DNA of 64,000 nucleotides, from assembly GCA_014529385.2 (NCBI GenBank), contig CM043968.1:3001001-3065000 (forward strand), in the 5' to 3' direction. Source of the DNA: Adiantum capillus-veneris (Eukaryota; Streptophyta; Polypodiopsida; Polypodiales; Pteridaceae). How positions within the stretch are numbered: position 1 is the first letter of the stretch; each line of letters opens with the position of its first letter. This document shows positions 1 to 10,610 of the stretch, piece by piece. The position numbers were made by a program, and so were the translations under genes. The notes under the pieces are model-generated. The model was not told the DNA's origin, ran no database searches, and saw only the letters and a program-made list of their open reading frames with translations.

Positions 1-180
1 TAGCAAGATCAATTCTCTTTGCATTCTCAAGTCCATTGTAAGATATTCTTAGTTCTTTAGTCTCTTGCATTGGTTGCTCAACCACAATGCATCGGTCTTG
101 AATGGTGTACTTTTTGTAGTGAGAGGGTTCATCAAAATTTTCAATGCTAGAATCTCCCTCACTTTCCATTTCAGTGGTCC
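1..180 (-). pseudogene. Pol segment just upstream of RT, element A
   Basis: The minus-strand reading contains SHYKKYTIQDR followed by a NGLENAKRIDLA-like block. This parallels the SHYRKFTIQDR and GPENAKKIDLV blocks of element D near 25.03-25.15 kb. It is the conserved stretch between the protease linker and RT. No open frame remains. The element continues beyond position 1. Confidence 0.6.
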
Positions 181-788
181 AAACTTCATTCAGTGTTCAT
201 TTTAACTTTTGGTACTTGCTTTTTCATTCGGTTTTGGACATCCTGCGGATGTTTTAGCCATTTCCTTTGTTTTTCTTTTGCTCTGCTTCTTTGAACTTGC
301 TCAAAAGGTTGTCAATTTGAAGGGTTTTCTAGTTATTTTTGTCTTGATAGCTCAGAAGAGCATGAGATACTACATTTTGGTCATCAACTTTGCATTGGTT
401 TCTCAAACCTGTTTTGTTGTTTTCTCATTTGTCTCATTTGATATCTTTGTTATCTCCTCATTTCTAGGTTAGGAAACTCGTAGAATATTGGCTCATCTTA
501 TTTTGGTGCATTCTCATTTTTTGAACCACTGGAAATATCGTCTTTAGTATCATTCCTAAATCATTGCTCCTCGAATGATAGCCTTCATTCTCTTCATTTT
601 CACTAAGATCTCAAATAGAAACTTTGTCACTATTCATTTGCAATTGATTGTTTCATTTGTTTTGGTTGTTTCCATTTTATCTTTTGGTGCCAAGAGAAAA
701 TTTACCGTTTGGAAGGGCATTATGTCGTAATTGTCTTTGTTGCAAAAGATCATGTTAGTCATCTTGTTCAAGAAAACATCTAGAGTTT

Positions 789-1007
789 CTAGTAGTTTCT
801 CCCTTTCTCCCATCTAAAGGGTTCAAACAACTCCTCTAGAAATGGCTCCTTCATGTAATAGCTATATTCTACAAAGTGCTCTAGGATGCAATCCTCTTTT
901 CCCAGGCTTCCACACTCCAACACTCCACATATCCAAATGTATGCATCTTTCATTAACCAATCAAGTAGTTGTGTTCCTGAATTCGTAGTTACACCAAAGT
1001 CTTCCAC
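789..1007 (-). pseudogene. Gypsy protease-RT linker fragment, element A
   Basis: A 72-codon open stretch contains a WICGVLECGSLGKEDCILE block followed by a KEPF..LFEPF..E block. It parallels the linker of element D around 24.24-24.37 kb (WMCGASHCGSLRKEECVLE, then EPF..ALEPLEWE). The shared CG-[SG]LxKE[ED]C core suggests a lineage-specific conserved linker of unknown function. This copy is an isolated remnant. Confidence 0.6.
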
Positions 1008-1310
1008 TAGGGTTTGCTTTACATCCTTTTAACTATGATCCTTTATGCCAACCCTGGTTGTGATTCCTTTATGCCATAAATAGAGATGTTCATAGCCCCA
1101 ATCTTGAACCGTTTTGAGTTAATGCATGAATGATCGTCCCAAAATAGCTTCATTATTGTTGCCTTTTTTAAAATCAACTACGACAAAGGTATGTTTGTAT
1201 TCTATTTCTCAAGAGCATAATATTACTTGTTCCAACATTCCTAATGGTCTTTTCACATACTCATCTACAAGATGCAACTTCCTGTACATTTTCTTGAGAG
1301 CTGGCCTTCC

Positions 1311-1652
1311 TCATTTTTCAGAGGTTCCTTTGGTAGCAATGGCTACGCCAGCCCCACTGTCGAGTATTGATAAAATTTTAACTCCCTTGTATTCTAGTGA
1401 TAAGGTGGTGTTTCCCTCTTTGCCTTTGCAATAATCAGCCACCTTATTTACTGATACATGCTCTGCTTTGTGTTTATCTGTTTGATTTGTTTCCATGATT
1501 TCACCTACAAGTTTACCTTTTGGATGAATTTTCAGCCTCACTTTTTTTAAGTTTCTACTCATTTGTCCCCACAAAGGTGGCCTGATTTTCAAAAGTTCAA
1601 CAAGAGCAGTTGTGCATCTTATAGGAGAACACATCTGATAGAGATCCGACAT
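1311..1652 (-). pseudogene. Retropepsin (aspartic protease) fragment, element A
   Basis: The frame carries ILDSGAGVAIATK, the DSGA active-site signature of LTR-element retropepsins. It is preceded by a GNTTLSLEYKGV strand that matches GNTTLPVEFQGV in element D. Upstream residues also match the end of gag in D (CTTALVELLKIRPPLWGQ against CTITLAELLRLRPNMWTT). The flap and C-terminal half are lost. Known for the family: such a protease processes Gag-Pol as a homodimer. A half domain without neighbours is not expected to function. Confidence 0.65.
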
Positions 1653-1699
1653 CCCTCACAGTGACCTGCAAACAATAAAGTTGAGCAAAGTTGTCTTGG

Positions 1700-2085
1700 A
1701 GGAATGGATGTACAAATCAATGTCCAACTAGCCACCAATGGAGCAACATGTAGATACTGGGGAGTGTGTCAATGCTATGCAGTATTTGACATATCTTAAA
1801 TTATCAAACTCCATGATCAAACCGACCAAGATTGAGCTAAAGACATCTAACAAAGGGAAAATGGTTAGTTTGAGACAAGCCAATGTCTCAATTAACATTG
1901 ATGGTAACCATTGCCCACATGAATTCCACATATGGGAGATACGGACCTAAATGAGAAAATAATTTTGGGAGTTTCATGGATACACACTTACAAAAAAATT
2001 CCTAAGTGACAGAATGATACTTTGAAGTATAATCTCAAGGGAATAGATCATGTTACACCCTTGGCATAAACAAGTCACATTTGGG
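1700..2085 (+). pseudogene. Retropepsin-like fragment of another LTR element, opposite strand
   Basis: Plus-strand reading gives an MIKPTKIELKTSNKGKM block and then a VNINIDG-like strand with FHIWEI. After a one-base frame change (near 1950) it gives EKIILGVSWIHTYKK. The order (LRQANV...DG..C...F.IW.I...ILGVSWL-type ending) resembles the C-terminal half of a plant LTR-element protease. It lies inside gypsy remnant A but in the opposite orientation, so it is probably a separate older insertion. The assignment rests on motif appearance only. Confidence 0.4.
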
Positions 2086-2989
2086 ATGTATAGCCTCAGC
2101 CAAGAGAATCGATGATGGGAGAACCACAATCAGGTCTTTAATAACACCAACAATCTACAGTCCCTCGTGGCACTAAAGTTAAGCAAGTTTGAATCAAAAA
2201 ATAAATTATGGCAACCAAACCACAACAGATTTAGATATCAAACGAGTTTCTTCACAATCAATCTTCCAACTCAACGGAGCCAAGCTTCAAAGTTAGGCCA
2301 AAAAGGTTGTGGGAATTCAAACAACACCTCAATGCTTCATCAAGCCTTAAAAACTACAAATGAATTCCCAAATGTCAATCAAACAAGTCTATGACTGCAA
2401 AAGTACCAACACAAAAATGGAGACCAAAACCATAAAACATCCAATCTCTTTGTAGTCTCCCAAACCAATATTAAAGTGGGTACTTAAGCCAAACTAAGCA
2501 AAATAAACTAACCAACCCATGGTAGTCACCAGACCAACCATCAAAGAATTGGCAATTCGTCTTCAACAACATTTGTTTGGAAAATGCAGCATTGATGAAA
2601 CCTCCCTAGCAAAAACCATTGAACCATCGATTGAGTATCCATATCTTGCACATCACTAGGTTACCCAATGCATCTCTTACATAAGCATGGTAGGTCCACA
2701 TTTCACGGCCTTTCATAGACACGTTGTTTGAACCCATGAAAATCACACAAACCTTTGTCTAGCGTGACTCAAAATGGGAAGGGTGGTGTGATCATTATCT
2801 GCATATCCCTCTCCACTTCATACGTGAACAAAGACAAGCATTTCTCCTCGATTAACTCTCTCATGTTGGGTTCATCACCTTGGGGAGTTCACTAAAGTAT
2901 ATGTAACATAGCACGTGGATTCAATAGAAGGGATTTTAATTTCTTGTAAATTTACAGAAACATGAGTACAAGAGGGGTATAAGGGGTAA

Positions 2990-3130
2990 TTCTAAACCAT
3001 TTTGGTAAACGCACATGATATAAAAAAATTTACTTAGTGAATACCCAAGGCTCATTGCACTTGTAGTAGAGAATTTGCTCACTGTTGTCATATTTGTATA
3101 AACCCACATGCATATTGTCCATATTGATTC
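2990..3130 (-). pseudogene. Gag mid-region fragment, element A
   Basis: Minus-strand translation reads NMHVGLYKYDNSEQILYYKCNEPWV, parallel to NENVGIYKHESEGIVSYFCSKEPYV in the N-terminal gag region of element D (near 20.48-20.55 kb). A stop follows directly. The stretch confirms that the order of gag blocks in A is the same as in B and D. Confidence 0.5.
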
Positions 3131-3411
3131 CAGTAGCCACATTCACTTGCCTCAGCTTTTCATTAGGAATGTCTAGCTTTGGTAGATTCTCCTTAAGCTC
3201 GACATCAACTTTTTCTTTTGTGCCTGTTAATCACCACTTGTCCACAATACAAGGATTATGCACAACTATATACATATTTTCTTCCTCATCCAGGTATCAA
3301 TCGCCACTCTAATCCACATGCACTATGAGTTTAAGCTCACTAGGTCTCTCTTCTATTTTCACGCAATAATGATCCATACCGCCTCTATAGATTTTGACAC
3401 CCTATTCATTT

Positions 3412-3690
3412 TCAAATTTGTATAGTAGGTGCAAAAGTTTCATGGTTGGTGTAGTTTGTATGGTCTACTCCCATTTTAGTTTCCTCCTTGAAACTCACAC
3501 TTTTGGATCCCTCAACCATGTAGGTATAAGATCTCTCTGCAGAGGTATTAGAAAGACTTTCCTCCAACATTGGCTCTAAGGTTGGTAAAGTCCTTTGGTT
3601 CACACTTCTCTCTGTAGAAATATGTCTTGACTTGTCTCTAGCAATAGGGTTTCTATTATGATAAAACTTGAATGATCGCAAATACATCAA
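3412..3690 (-). pseudogene. Gag N-terminal fragment, element A
   Basis: The 92-codon stretch begins close to an LRS-like start. It contains STERSVNQRTLPTLEPMLEE, matching STEESVTQARLDPLAPIIEE of the gag N-termini in B and D. The remainder has diverged. This marks the 5' end of gag in element A, and sequence to the right (to about 4.54 kb) should be its leader. Confidence 0.5.
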
Positions 3691-4001
3691 GAAAGTTGTG
3701 CTTGCAAAACCCTGACCTGTTACCTTTTATCTGCATATGTCCTTCCAATCATTAGCAATTCAAGCTATAAATCTTGATTTTCAAAACCTATGCAACAATT
3801 ACTTGGTGGCTAAAAGTTTACAGCCACTTAGTTTGTCAAAATCTACTCAAATCAAAAACGTATTGCACTTTTGATAGAAAATCTTATTTTAATTATAATA
3901 TAGACAAATCAAGTCCAGATTGAATTTTGAAAAGACCACTATGCTCCTAGAGATTAATGCTAACTTTGCTATCAATCTAGATTGAATCTGTGTTATGGAG
4001 T

Positions 4002-4019
4002 CATGGATCACAATCCATG
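4002..4019. repeat. Inverted repeat CATGGAT..ATCCATG, copy 1
   Basis: CATGGAT and ATCCATG flank a CACA centre. A near-identical copy lies 277 bp further on at 4279-4296. Both lie in the probable leader of element A, where elements B and D carry a different palindrome. Confidence 0.6.
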
Positions 4020-4278
4020 TGTCCTAGTGTCAGAGTGTACCAAAACTTGGTAATAGGTTCCTCACAGCCCCTAGGTCCTTGTTATGTGGTTTTGTTCCTT
4101 GTAGATTAACCAAAAGTCATCCCCTCGGTCTGTTTGGTGATTTTTGGCCTTGACTAAATCTTGCCTTGTTTTGACCCACTTCTTGAAGTTTTTTGGTACC
4201 CTTACTTTTGGATAGGTTGTTTGTATTGGTCTCTTCTACAAGCATGTATAATCTTTGTCCAAAAATTGAGCAAGGAAA

Positions 4279-4296
4279 CATGGATCACGATCCATG
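4279..4296. repeat. Inverted repeat CATGGATC..GATCCATG, copy 2
   Basis: Eight-base arms CATGGATC and GATCCATG around a 2-base centre. This is the second copy of the motif at 4002-4019. A role as a DNA or RNA hairpin element is only inferred from position and symmetry. Confidence 0.6.
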
Positions 4297-4539
4297 GTCC
4301 ATCATATCTAAACCCCAAACTTGGTTTGGTGATTATCTAAAGTCTATGAAGTCTCCCCAACCACTTTTTTTTGGTTTGCAATTTTTTTTCTCTATCAAAT
4401 GCCAATTTTTGTGTCTACCTTGCGGTTTTTGACTTGCAAATGGTATTTTTGGTGATTTGATCAACTTTTTTCTTTTTTGCTATGACATCTTTTACAAAAT
4501 TTGTCCCAAATGTTGTCAACTTCTCACTACTCAAATCTT

Positions 4540-4770
4540 TGTTGGAATTAGGGTTGCAAGCAAACACACACAACTTGGAGAAGATGAAGGAAGCTCAAGG
4601 CATACAACAGAGAGTATTTTACTTAGTGTGTACAATGGAAAGATAGATAGCTCTAGAGTAATGTGTGTATATACAATGCACAGGGGGGAAAACCTCCTAG
4701 TGAGGGAAAAAATGCCCCGGCGGTCTAAGTGTGTGTTCACACACATCACTACCACATGTATATGGTAACA
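4540..4770 (-). repeat. LTR of truncated copia element
   Basis: Begins TGTTGGAATTAGGGTTGCA and ends TATGGTAACA, with the same ends as the two LTRs of copia C (10384-10610 and 15333-15559). It has a few insertions that make it 4 bp longer. A C-rich run at 4771-4780 (polypurine on the minus strand) follows directly, as expected for a 3' LTR. Confidence 0.9.
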
Positions 4771-4941
4771 AATCCCCCCCCGAGAGTGATGCACTGAACA
4801 AGAGCTGACACATAGAGTATAGGGAAGTGTAATGCCCTGAGAACATAATCAATCCACAAAGGGGAGTAAGCCCAAAGCTTTGTGGAAAGCTTCAAACTTC
4901 TCACGAGAAAATGTTTTTGTGAAAAGATTTGTAAGGTTGTC

Positions 4942-5280
4942 CTATGTTGGCACATAAGCCAAGTTGATCTCTCCTACTGAGAGCCTCTCCCTCACATAGT
5001 GGTAATGCACCTCAATGTGCTTTATGTAAGCATGAAAAACTGGGTTCCTTGCAGCTACCAATGCGCTCTGACTGTCGGTGTAGATAGTGTTGGCAGTGTC
5101 CTGTCCAACACCCAAATCAATCATTAGGTGTTTGAGCCATACACACTCGACCGTAGCTATGAAGATTTCCTTGTACTGAGCCTCACAACTAGAAGTGGCC
5201 ACAATAGGTTTCTTCTTGCTCAACCATGAGATACATGAACAACCGAGCATAAAACAAAATCCACTTGTGGACACTCGCGT
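4942..5280 (-). pseudogene. Copia RNase H fragment
   Basis: About 110 codons match the Ty1/copia RNase H. Visible are STSGFCFMLGCSCISWLSKKKP, SSCEAQYKE (the catalytic Glu block), YTDSQSAL (catalytic Asp) and HIEVHYHYVRERL. Known role of the family: degrading the RNA strand during reverse transcription. The first catalytic Asp block (SDSDWAGC in copia C) is lost at the junction with gypsy B, so the domain is incomplete. Confidence 0.8.
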
Positions 5281-5296
5281 GGAAAAACAACCAGTC

Positions 5297-8200
5297 CAAC
5301 CCCAATCCTAGACCATCTTTAATTGTCTCATGAATGGTCTTTCCAAGATGATCTCTTAATTGTTCTTTTTGTCGAAATCAACTATTGCAAATGTATGCTC
5401 ATACTCGATTCCGCACGAGGTGACAATTACTTTTTCTAAAAGTCCTAGAGGCTTTTCCATGAATGCTCATACTTGATTCCGTACGAGGTGACAATTACTT
5501 TTTCTAAAAGTCCTAGAGGCTTTTCCATGAACCCATCTGCCAGTTGCAATTTCATTATGGTAGCTCTCAAAGCCGGTTTTCCCCATTTTTTCCAGATTTC
5601 CTTGGTGGCGATAGGGACTCTTGCTCCACTGTCAAGAATAGCTTTGGAAACTACTCCTTGGAATTCTACTCGTAGTGTGGTATTTCCATCTTCTCCCTCG
5701 CAATATTCTCCACCCTTGTTTAAAGGTACTGGCCTAGTGTTTAGTTGAGGCTTGTCCAATTCTCTGATCCGTTCTTGAAGCTTCGAGGTGGGGTCTTTCA
5801 CTCCAAATTTTTCTAAGCATTTGCCTGCGGTGGTCCACATGTTTGGCTGTAACCTTAGGAGTTTGGCTAATGTGATTGTGCAGGCCACAGGGGTGGACAA
5901 TAGCTCAATCAACCCTTGTGAATCCATCACACTGTTGGAATAAAGTCTTTGAGATGGGATTTATCTCACCTCAGACTTAGTTTCATACTCCCCTAGGTAA
6001 GAGGGTAGAGTTTTTAGCAAGTCTGGTTGGTTGTGCCCCGAACTAATTGATCCTTGGTCTCCCCCTTGTGAATGCATATCAAAGTTCATTTGTGATCTTG
6101 CCTCAAATTCTTCAATGGGAGGTAAGATCTCATTTTTCTCTTTTCTCGTGCTATTTACTTGGTGGCTCACCCTGTTAGCTTTGTTGGCATCACGGATTTG
6201 CTTCCAAAGGTCATCTAGACCGTTACAACCCTTACCCATTTCTACCAATGTTTTAGGCTGGAAACCATCAATTGTCTCATCTGTTGTATTTGGTAGTATG
6301 ATAGGTTCTCTCCTAGACTCAGAGGCAGTCGTGAGTCTCTCCTTCGTGTCTACTTGTTTCTCTAAAGTTGGTTTGATAGGGGTTGAAGCTGGTACCTCGT
6401 GCCAACTTGCAGGTTTACCAAGCGGGTTTTCTATCAAGGAGTGGGTTGTTTCAGTCATCTTTCGACACATTTCCAACCTCTGTTTTTCAATTTCTGCATA
6501 TGGATAAGTCATCCCTCTTTGCTCTTGGGTTTGGTTGTTTTTTAGTCTGGCTTTGTATGCTTTTAAAAGTGCGTCTAACTGCTCATTTACTTTTTCTGCC
6601 AACACCGATCCTCCTGATCCTGCACTTTTGGGTTCTACTATTTCCTTGGGCCCTATGGTTGCCTCAGCATGTGAGCTTAGACTAGTTAGATCCTCTAACC
6701 GCTCTTATCTATCCTTTGTGTGTTTTAACTCCTCGGATAGAGCCATTTTCTCTCGTTCTCTCCTAGCTTTCATACGCACCTTTCTAGCTTTCCAAGTGCT
6801 TCTCTGATTTTTCATTTCTGCACTTGGGGCATCGGTCTTTGGCTCTTCAATTATGGGTTCATTTGTCATTCTTTGAGCTTGGGCTCGTGTCACTGCCTGA
6901 ATAGGTATTACTGTCTCGTTTTCTGACCCTCCATTGGAAGGCACTGCCTCCATCATGTTCAAGGTAGTTTTTGCTCCTTTGCTTGGGTTCTTAGGGCAAT
7001 CAAGAATCAAATGAGTAATTCTACACTCGGTGCAATATGCGTTCTCTAATGATTTCATCATGAGGACAGTCTCTTAGCCAATGGTCTCCACCACACTTGT
7101 AGCAGGGTCCCTTAGGCTGTTGAGGTGCTCCCTGAGCTCCTCTTTGTTGGTATGTATGCCTCTGCCCACCCATGTCTCTGTTGGTGATGAACAACAGTGT
7201 TTGTTCATCCAAGCTATATCTTCCTTCTCCTACTACCTGTGCAGCTGTTGGTGGTCCTACACTTCCCGTCATGCTCCAAGGTTCTGGCGTTGGGGGTTCT
7301 TCGATGGATAATAGACAGGATTTGCAGCATATCCATTGGAATCTTCGTAATATTCATGCATAGGTACCAAAGCCTTCTCTTCTGGTTTGTTGACTATTGG
7401 TGTGTATCTTATGCCGACTGGTCATAATCCTGGTAGGGGTGGTTGTTGTCCCAATACTTGTTGTGGTCTTTCTACATCTAGAGGTCCTAGTAGATTGGCT
7501 GCTTGATACCTAGGCATCGGTGGAAGTTGAGGAGATGCTACCTGAGCCTGGGGAGCATAAGGTCGCTCTCTCACATATCCCTTGTTATAATAACATTCCT
7601 CCGTCACATGGTTTGTCCATTTTTGTTCAATAGCACACTACTTTGGCTGTTTAGCTTGAGGCTTGGCATACATATTAATCTTTTTTAGTACTTCCTCTAC
7701 AAGCTGCTCCTGGCTTACAGCTACTTCTTCTTTTTGTGTTGTCTTAGCGGACTTGCTTCCACTTTGTTGTGAGGATGAATCGTCATCAAGATCCTTGAAT
7801 TCACCTTCCTTGTAGACCGCACAATTGTTTACAAGGTAAAGAGCCTCCTTAGTTAACTCATTTAACATCGTGCTCCTCTTCATATGTAAGTCCTTCTGGA
7901 GATCTGCGTTCCTTAGTCCTTGAATAAATATAAGCATAAGTCTGGACTGAGTTGGCAGTTCTTCCACAGGGCAGAACATCACATATCTTTTTAGTCGTAG
8001 AGCTGCCTTTCGCACAGATTCCCCTTCTTTCTGTTTGAATTTATATATTTGTGAGACTGTATTATGAGCTATCCCTCTTTGGGAGAATTCCTCAATAAAC
8101 TCATCAAACACCTCCTCCATAGACTCAAAGTCTCTACGCTCCACAGAGTCAAACCAAGTAGCAGCATCCTCCTCTAGGGTAAGTCCGAACCCTGCAAATT

Positions 8201-9599
8201 GGGTAGGGAAGTCTAACACCTCTTTAGCTCTAATTACACGCACAAAAGCTGCTACATGATCCCTAGGATCTCTGTTTTTCCGTGTATTTCTTGTTTACCC
8301 ATTTTTGCACTTGAGAAGGTCTAATTCTACAATGGTCTACAAATCTCATCATTGGTTCTCCTCGTCCTACTCGATATACCTCCTCTGGCCTTCGGTAGTG
8401 GGAGGGTTCCGCTCCCAGAGGTGCCCCTAAGCCATAATTTCTGATGGTTTTTGCAAGAGGTGGTTCATCTCTTTGAACTCGTTCTATGGGTTGTCTTCCG
8501 TGCTCCGTTGACTCTTGAGTTTTTGGCTTACTCTCGCCTTGATACTGTGAACAGAGTGGTGGTTCTTATAAATCTCTTAGCCCTCATGCAGCTGGATAAC
8601 CATCTCGGTTTTGGTCTTTTTCTAATGTTGCACTTTGTCGAAGCCATGCCTACAATGATGATTGGGTTGCTTGTTGGTTCTGGTAGTTGAACGTCTGTTG
8701 TCGGTTAGAATGTGAGGTCGCGTTGTACTCTTCTAAAAATGGATTTGTCGACTTGCTAGGGGTATAGGTGAACCTTGGCACTTCTTTGGGGGCATATGTT
8801 GATGTTTCTGGAACTGTTTCCTTTTCTACCTCCTCTGGGAGAATACGTTTGTATTCTTGCCCGTACCTATAACAAAAATGATATCCTTCCCCATAGCAAT
8901 TTCATAAGAGAATAAGTAAAGAACCTTGTCTTTGCTTAGTTCGTTTGGGTAGGGTTCTTTGCATCGAAAATAAGAGATTACTCCCTCACTCTCATGCTTG
9001 TAAATTCCCACATTCTCATTATAGGTAGAGACCCTGGTTGTTTTCTTATCATACATAAAAAGAGCTCCAGGTCGATCAATTTTTGGAGGCGATTCTTGAT
9101 CTGAAACCATTTTTCCTTTTGCCACGTTATCTCCATATCTGTTGTAATCCTCAGGGTTACTAACTATCAGATAGTGGTTCCCCTTTTTGTCTCAAAATCT
9201 ATCTCCATCATCATAGACTCGAATTATCTCCAGTCTCTGAGCAGGTCTTTCTTCTATACAAATACACTTGCATCCCTGATAGTCAGAATAAACTAGGGCT
9301 CCCCTAGAGTTTGTTCCTTCTAAGAAGATTATAGTGAACTTGGCATCGTTCAAAGGGTTTTGGGAGGTACTTCCTCCTAGCATTGGTCCTTCATTGGATA
9401 AACCTCCTAGTTGTTGACTACCCATCATGAAGAAGGACTTATCTGATGAAGTGTCAGTATCACTACCCTCCTCAATGATCGGTGCTAGTGGATCTAGCCT
9501 TGCCTGAGTTACACTCTCCTCGGTGGACACTAAGCTACCTTGATCACCTACCACTTTTTGATCTCTAGGAATGTGTCTTCCTGATCTTAAATTCATCAA
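5297..9599 (-). pseudogene. Gag-protease of gypsy B
   Basis: Blocks in order are the gag N-terminus MNLRSGRHIPRDQK (start near 9.60 kb), a KTTRVSTYNENVGIYKHESEG block (8.83-9.12 kb) and a Retrotrans_gag-type core with FAGFGLTLEEDAATWFDSVE (7.64-8.24 kb). Then come a CX2CX3HX4C zinc knuckle CYKCGGDHWLRDC near 7.1 kb and a second partial knuckle, a charged segment, and a retropepsin (5.45-5.93 kb) with ILDSGARVPIATK. Known role: Gag packages the RNA and the protease matures it. At least six frame breaks are seen, including one from a 68-bp tandem duplication at 5395-5530. The first zinc knuckle is better preserved here than in D. Confidence 0.8.
5395..5530. repeat. 68-bp tandem duplication in protease of gypsy B
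   Basis: Units 5395-5462 and 5463-5530 both start ATGCTCATAC and end TTTTCCATGA, with two or three mismatches. The unit length is not a multiple of three, so the duplication shifts the protease frame. D has a single copy at the matching place (near 23.9-24.0 kb). Confidence 0.9.
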
Positions 9600-10016
9600 A
9601 CTTAGCAATGCAATTTATCACAAATCCAACCTCTCACCTGGCAAAGGATCAATTTCCACACAACTTCTTGCCTTGCCGCTCAATATACCTGTACACAAGC
9701 GTTAAATTTCGGCAATCGAATCAAAGCATTTAACAGCTAGAGGTGGTCTTAGTAATGATTGGTATAACTGGAGGGTTAACCTCAACCACTACTATATTTT
9801 ATATACTTTGGATGTTCTTGATTAGGTCTGCTAATCTGGAACTGTACATCACTCGAATGTTTGTCAGTTTACAGGGAAAGTCTTAATTCTGTCTTTGCTT
9901 CGTTAAAAGGTCAAACAAGTTCCAATTTCACTTCTGAAATAAGTTCTGGAACTCTTAAGTCAATTGGAACATCACTCTATGTCCACAGTCAGCTTTTCTC
10001 TTCATTAAGCCCCTGT

Positions 10017-10040
10017 AGACATCCTACACATAGGATGTCT
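10017..10040. repeat. Imperfect copy of 24-bp palindrome (leader B)
   Basis: Arms AGACATCCTA and TAGGATGTCT are intact. The central CGCG-type core is changed to CACA, so symmetry is broken only at the centre. Compare the perfect copies in element D. Confidence 0.8.
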
Positions 10041-10279
10041 ACCTTCTCTGTTTTGGCTGGATTTTGCACTATAGATTCCCCTTGATGAGCTATTTTTACT
10101 TTTTGATTTGGACACCTATAAGCTGGTCAATTGATCAAAAATCTATTCCAGCAGCCTGATGCTGGTTTGACCAGTCAAATCAACTCCAATTTGGACCAAA
10201 ATTGACTAGGAGGCTTGCCTCAAGCCATACAACACCCTGCTATGCCTACAGTCAGTTTTTGACTTCAATATCATGTAGT

Positions 10280-10303
10280 AGACATCCTACACGTAGCATA
10301 TCT
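10280..10303. repeat. Imperfect copy of 24-bp palindrome (leader B)
   Basis: The left arm AGACATCCTAC is intact. The right arm has decayed to GTAGCATATCT. It lies in the leader of element B, about 240 bp from the copy at 10017. Confidence 0.75.
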
Positions 10304-10383
10304 AACTGCTCAAAATTGCTTCAAATGAAAACCACAAACTCCTCTTAAGGTGCTGAGCACTTTGGTATGCTCAAAGTTGGATT

Positions 10384-10610
10384 TGTTGGAATTAGGGTTG
10401 CAGAGAAACACACACAGCTTGGAGAAGACGAAGGAAGCTCAAGGCACACAATAGAGAGTGTGTTACTTAGTGTACAATGGAAAGATAGATAGCCCTAGAG
10501 TGATGGGAGTATATACAATGCACGAGGGAAAAAACATCCTAAAGAGGTAAAAAATGCCCTGGAGGTCCTAGTGTGTTCACACACATCACTACCAAATTTA
10601 TATGGTAACA
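10384..10610 (-). repeat. 3' LTR of copia C
   Basis: 227 bp with TG...CA ends in plus orientation (TGTTGGAATTAGG to TATGGTAACA). It is next to the polypurine tract at 10611-10623. The flanking TSD is GGATT at 10379-10383. Confidence 0.95.

Larger units (their letters stand above)
1..3700 (-). mobile_element. Old degenerate Ty3/gypsy remnant (element A)
   Basis: Minus-strand translation gives scattered blocks that match, in the right order, the gag-protease-linker of gypsy D at 19.9-25.1 kb. They are a gag N-terminus near 3.4-3.69 kb, a second gag block near 3.0-3.13 kb, a retropepsin at 1.31-1.65 kb, a linker at 0.79-1.0 kb and the segment just before RT at 1-180. Identity to D is clearly lower than that of element B, and stops and frameshifts are frequent, so this is an older insertion of the same lineage. 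It runs off the left edge of the window, so RT and integrase, if present, lie outside. Confidence 0.7.
3700..4539. other. Non-coding stretch, probable leader of element A
   Basis: No coding region is supported. By position it should be the untranslated leader of element A, as in B and D. It holds two short inverted repeats (4002-4019 and 4279-4296). It ends where the copia LTR starts at 4540. Confidence 0.4.
4540..5296 (-). mobile_element. Truncated copia element (3' end only)
   Basis: A 231-bp LTR (4540-4770) is followed, toward the element interior, by a G-rich polypurine tract and the RNase H end of pol. All are in the same arrangement and with close similarity to the full-length copia C at 10384-11130. 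Everything upstream of RNase H is missing. The sequence passes directly into gypsy B at about 5293-5306, so this is a fused, 5'-truncated copy. No flanking duplication can be defined. Confidence 0.85.
5297..10378 (-). mobile_element. Ty3/gypsy element B, gag-protease part and leader
   Basis: This is the main piece of a minus-strand gypsy. It resumes at 15565-17145 after copia C and at 36781-37148 after gypsy D. The leader, gag and retropepsin are collinear with D and clearly similar at protein level. RT, RNase H, integrase and the 3' LTR are absent, because the protease frame runs straight into a copia end near 5.3 kb. Element B therefore predates insertions C and D and was itself truncated. 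Confidence 0.85.
9609..10378 (-). other. Leader of gypsy B, part 1
   Basis: Untranslated sequence between gag and the copia C insertion. It matches parts of the leader of D (19.2-19.9 kb). It holds two imperfect copies of the AGACATCCTACG-type palindrome (10017-10040 and 10280-10303). No coding region is supported. Confidence 0.7.

Noticed and set aside
209-472. 87-codon plus-strand open frame rich in Phe/Leu/Val (membrane protein-like)
   Set aside because: It is the reverse of the charged Lys/Glu-rich gypsy linker on the minus strand. Hydrophobic shadow frames are expected opposite such sequence.
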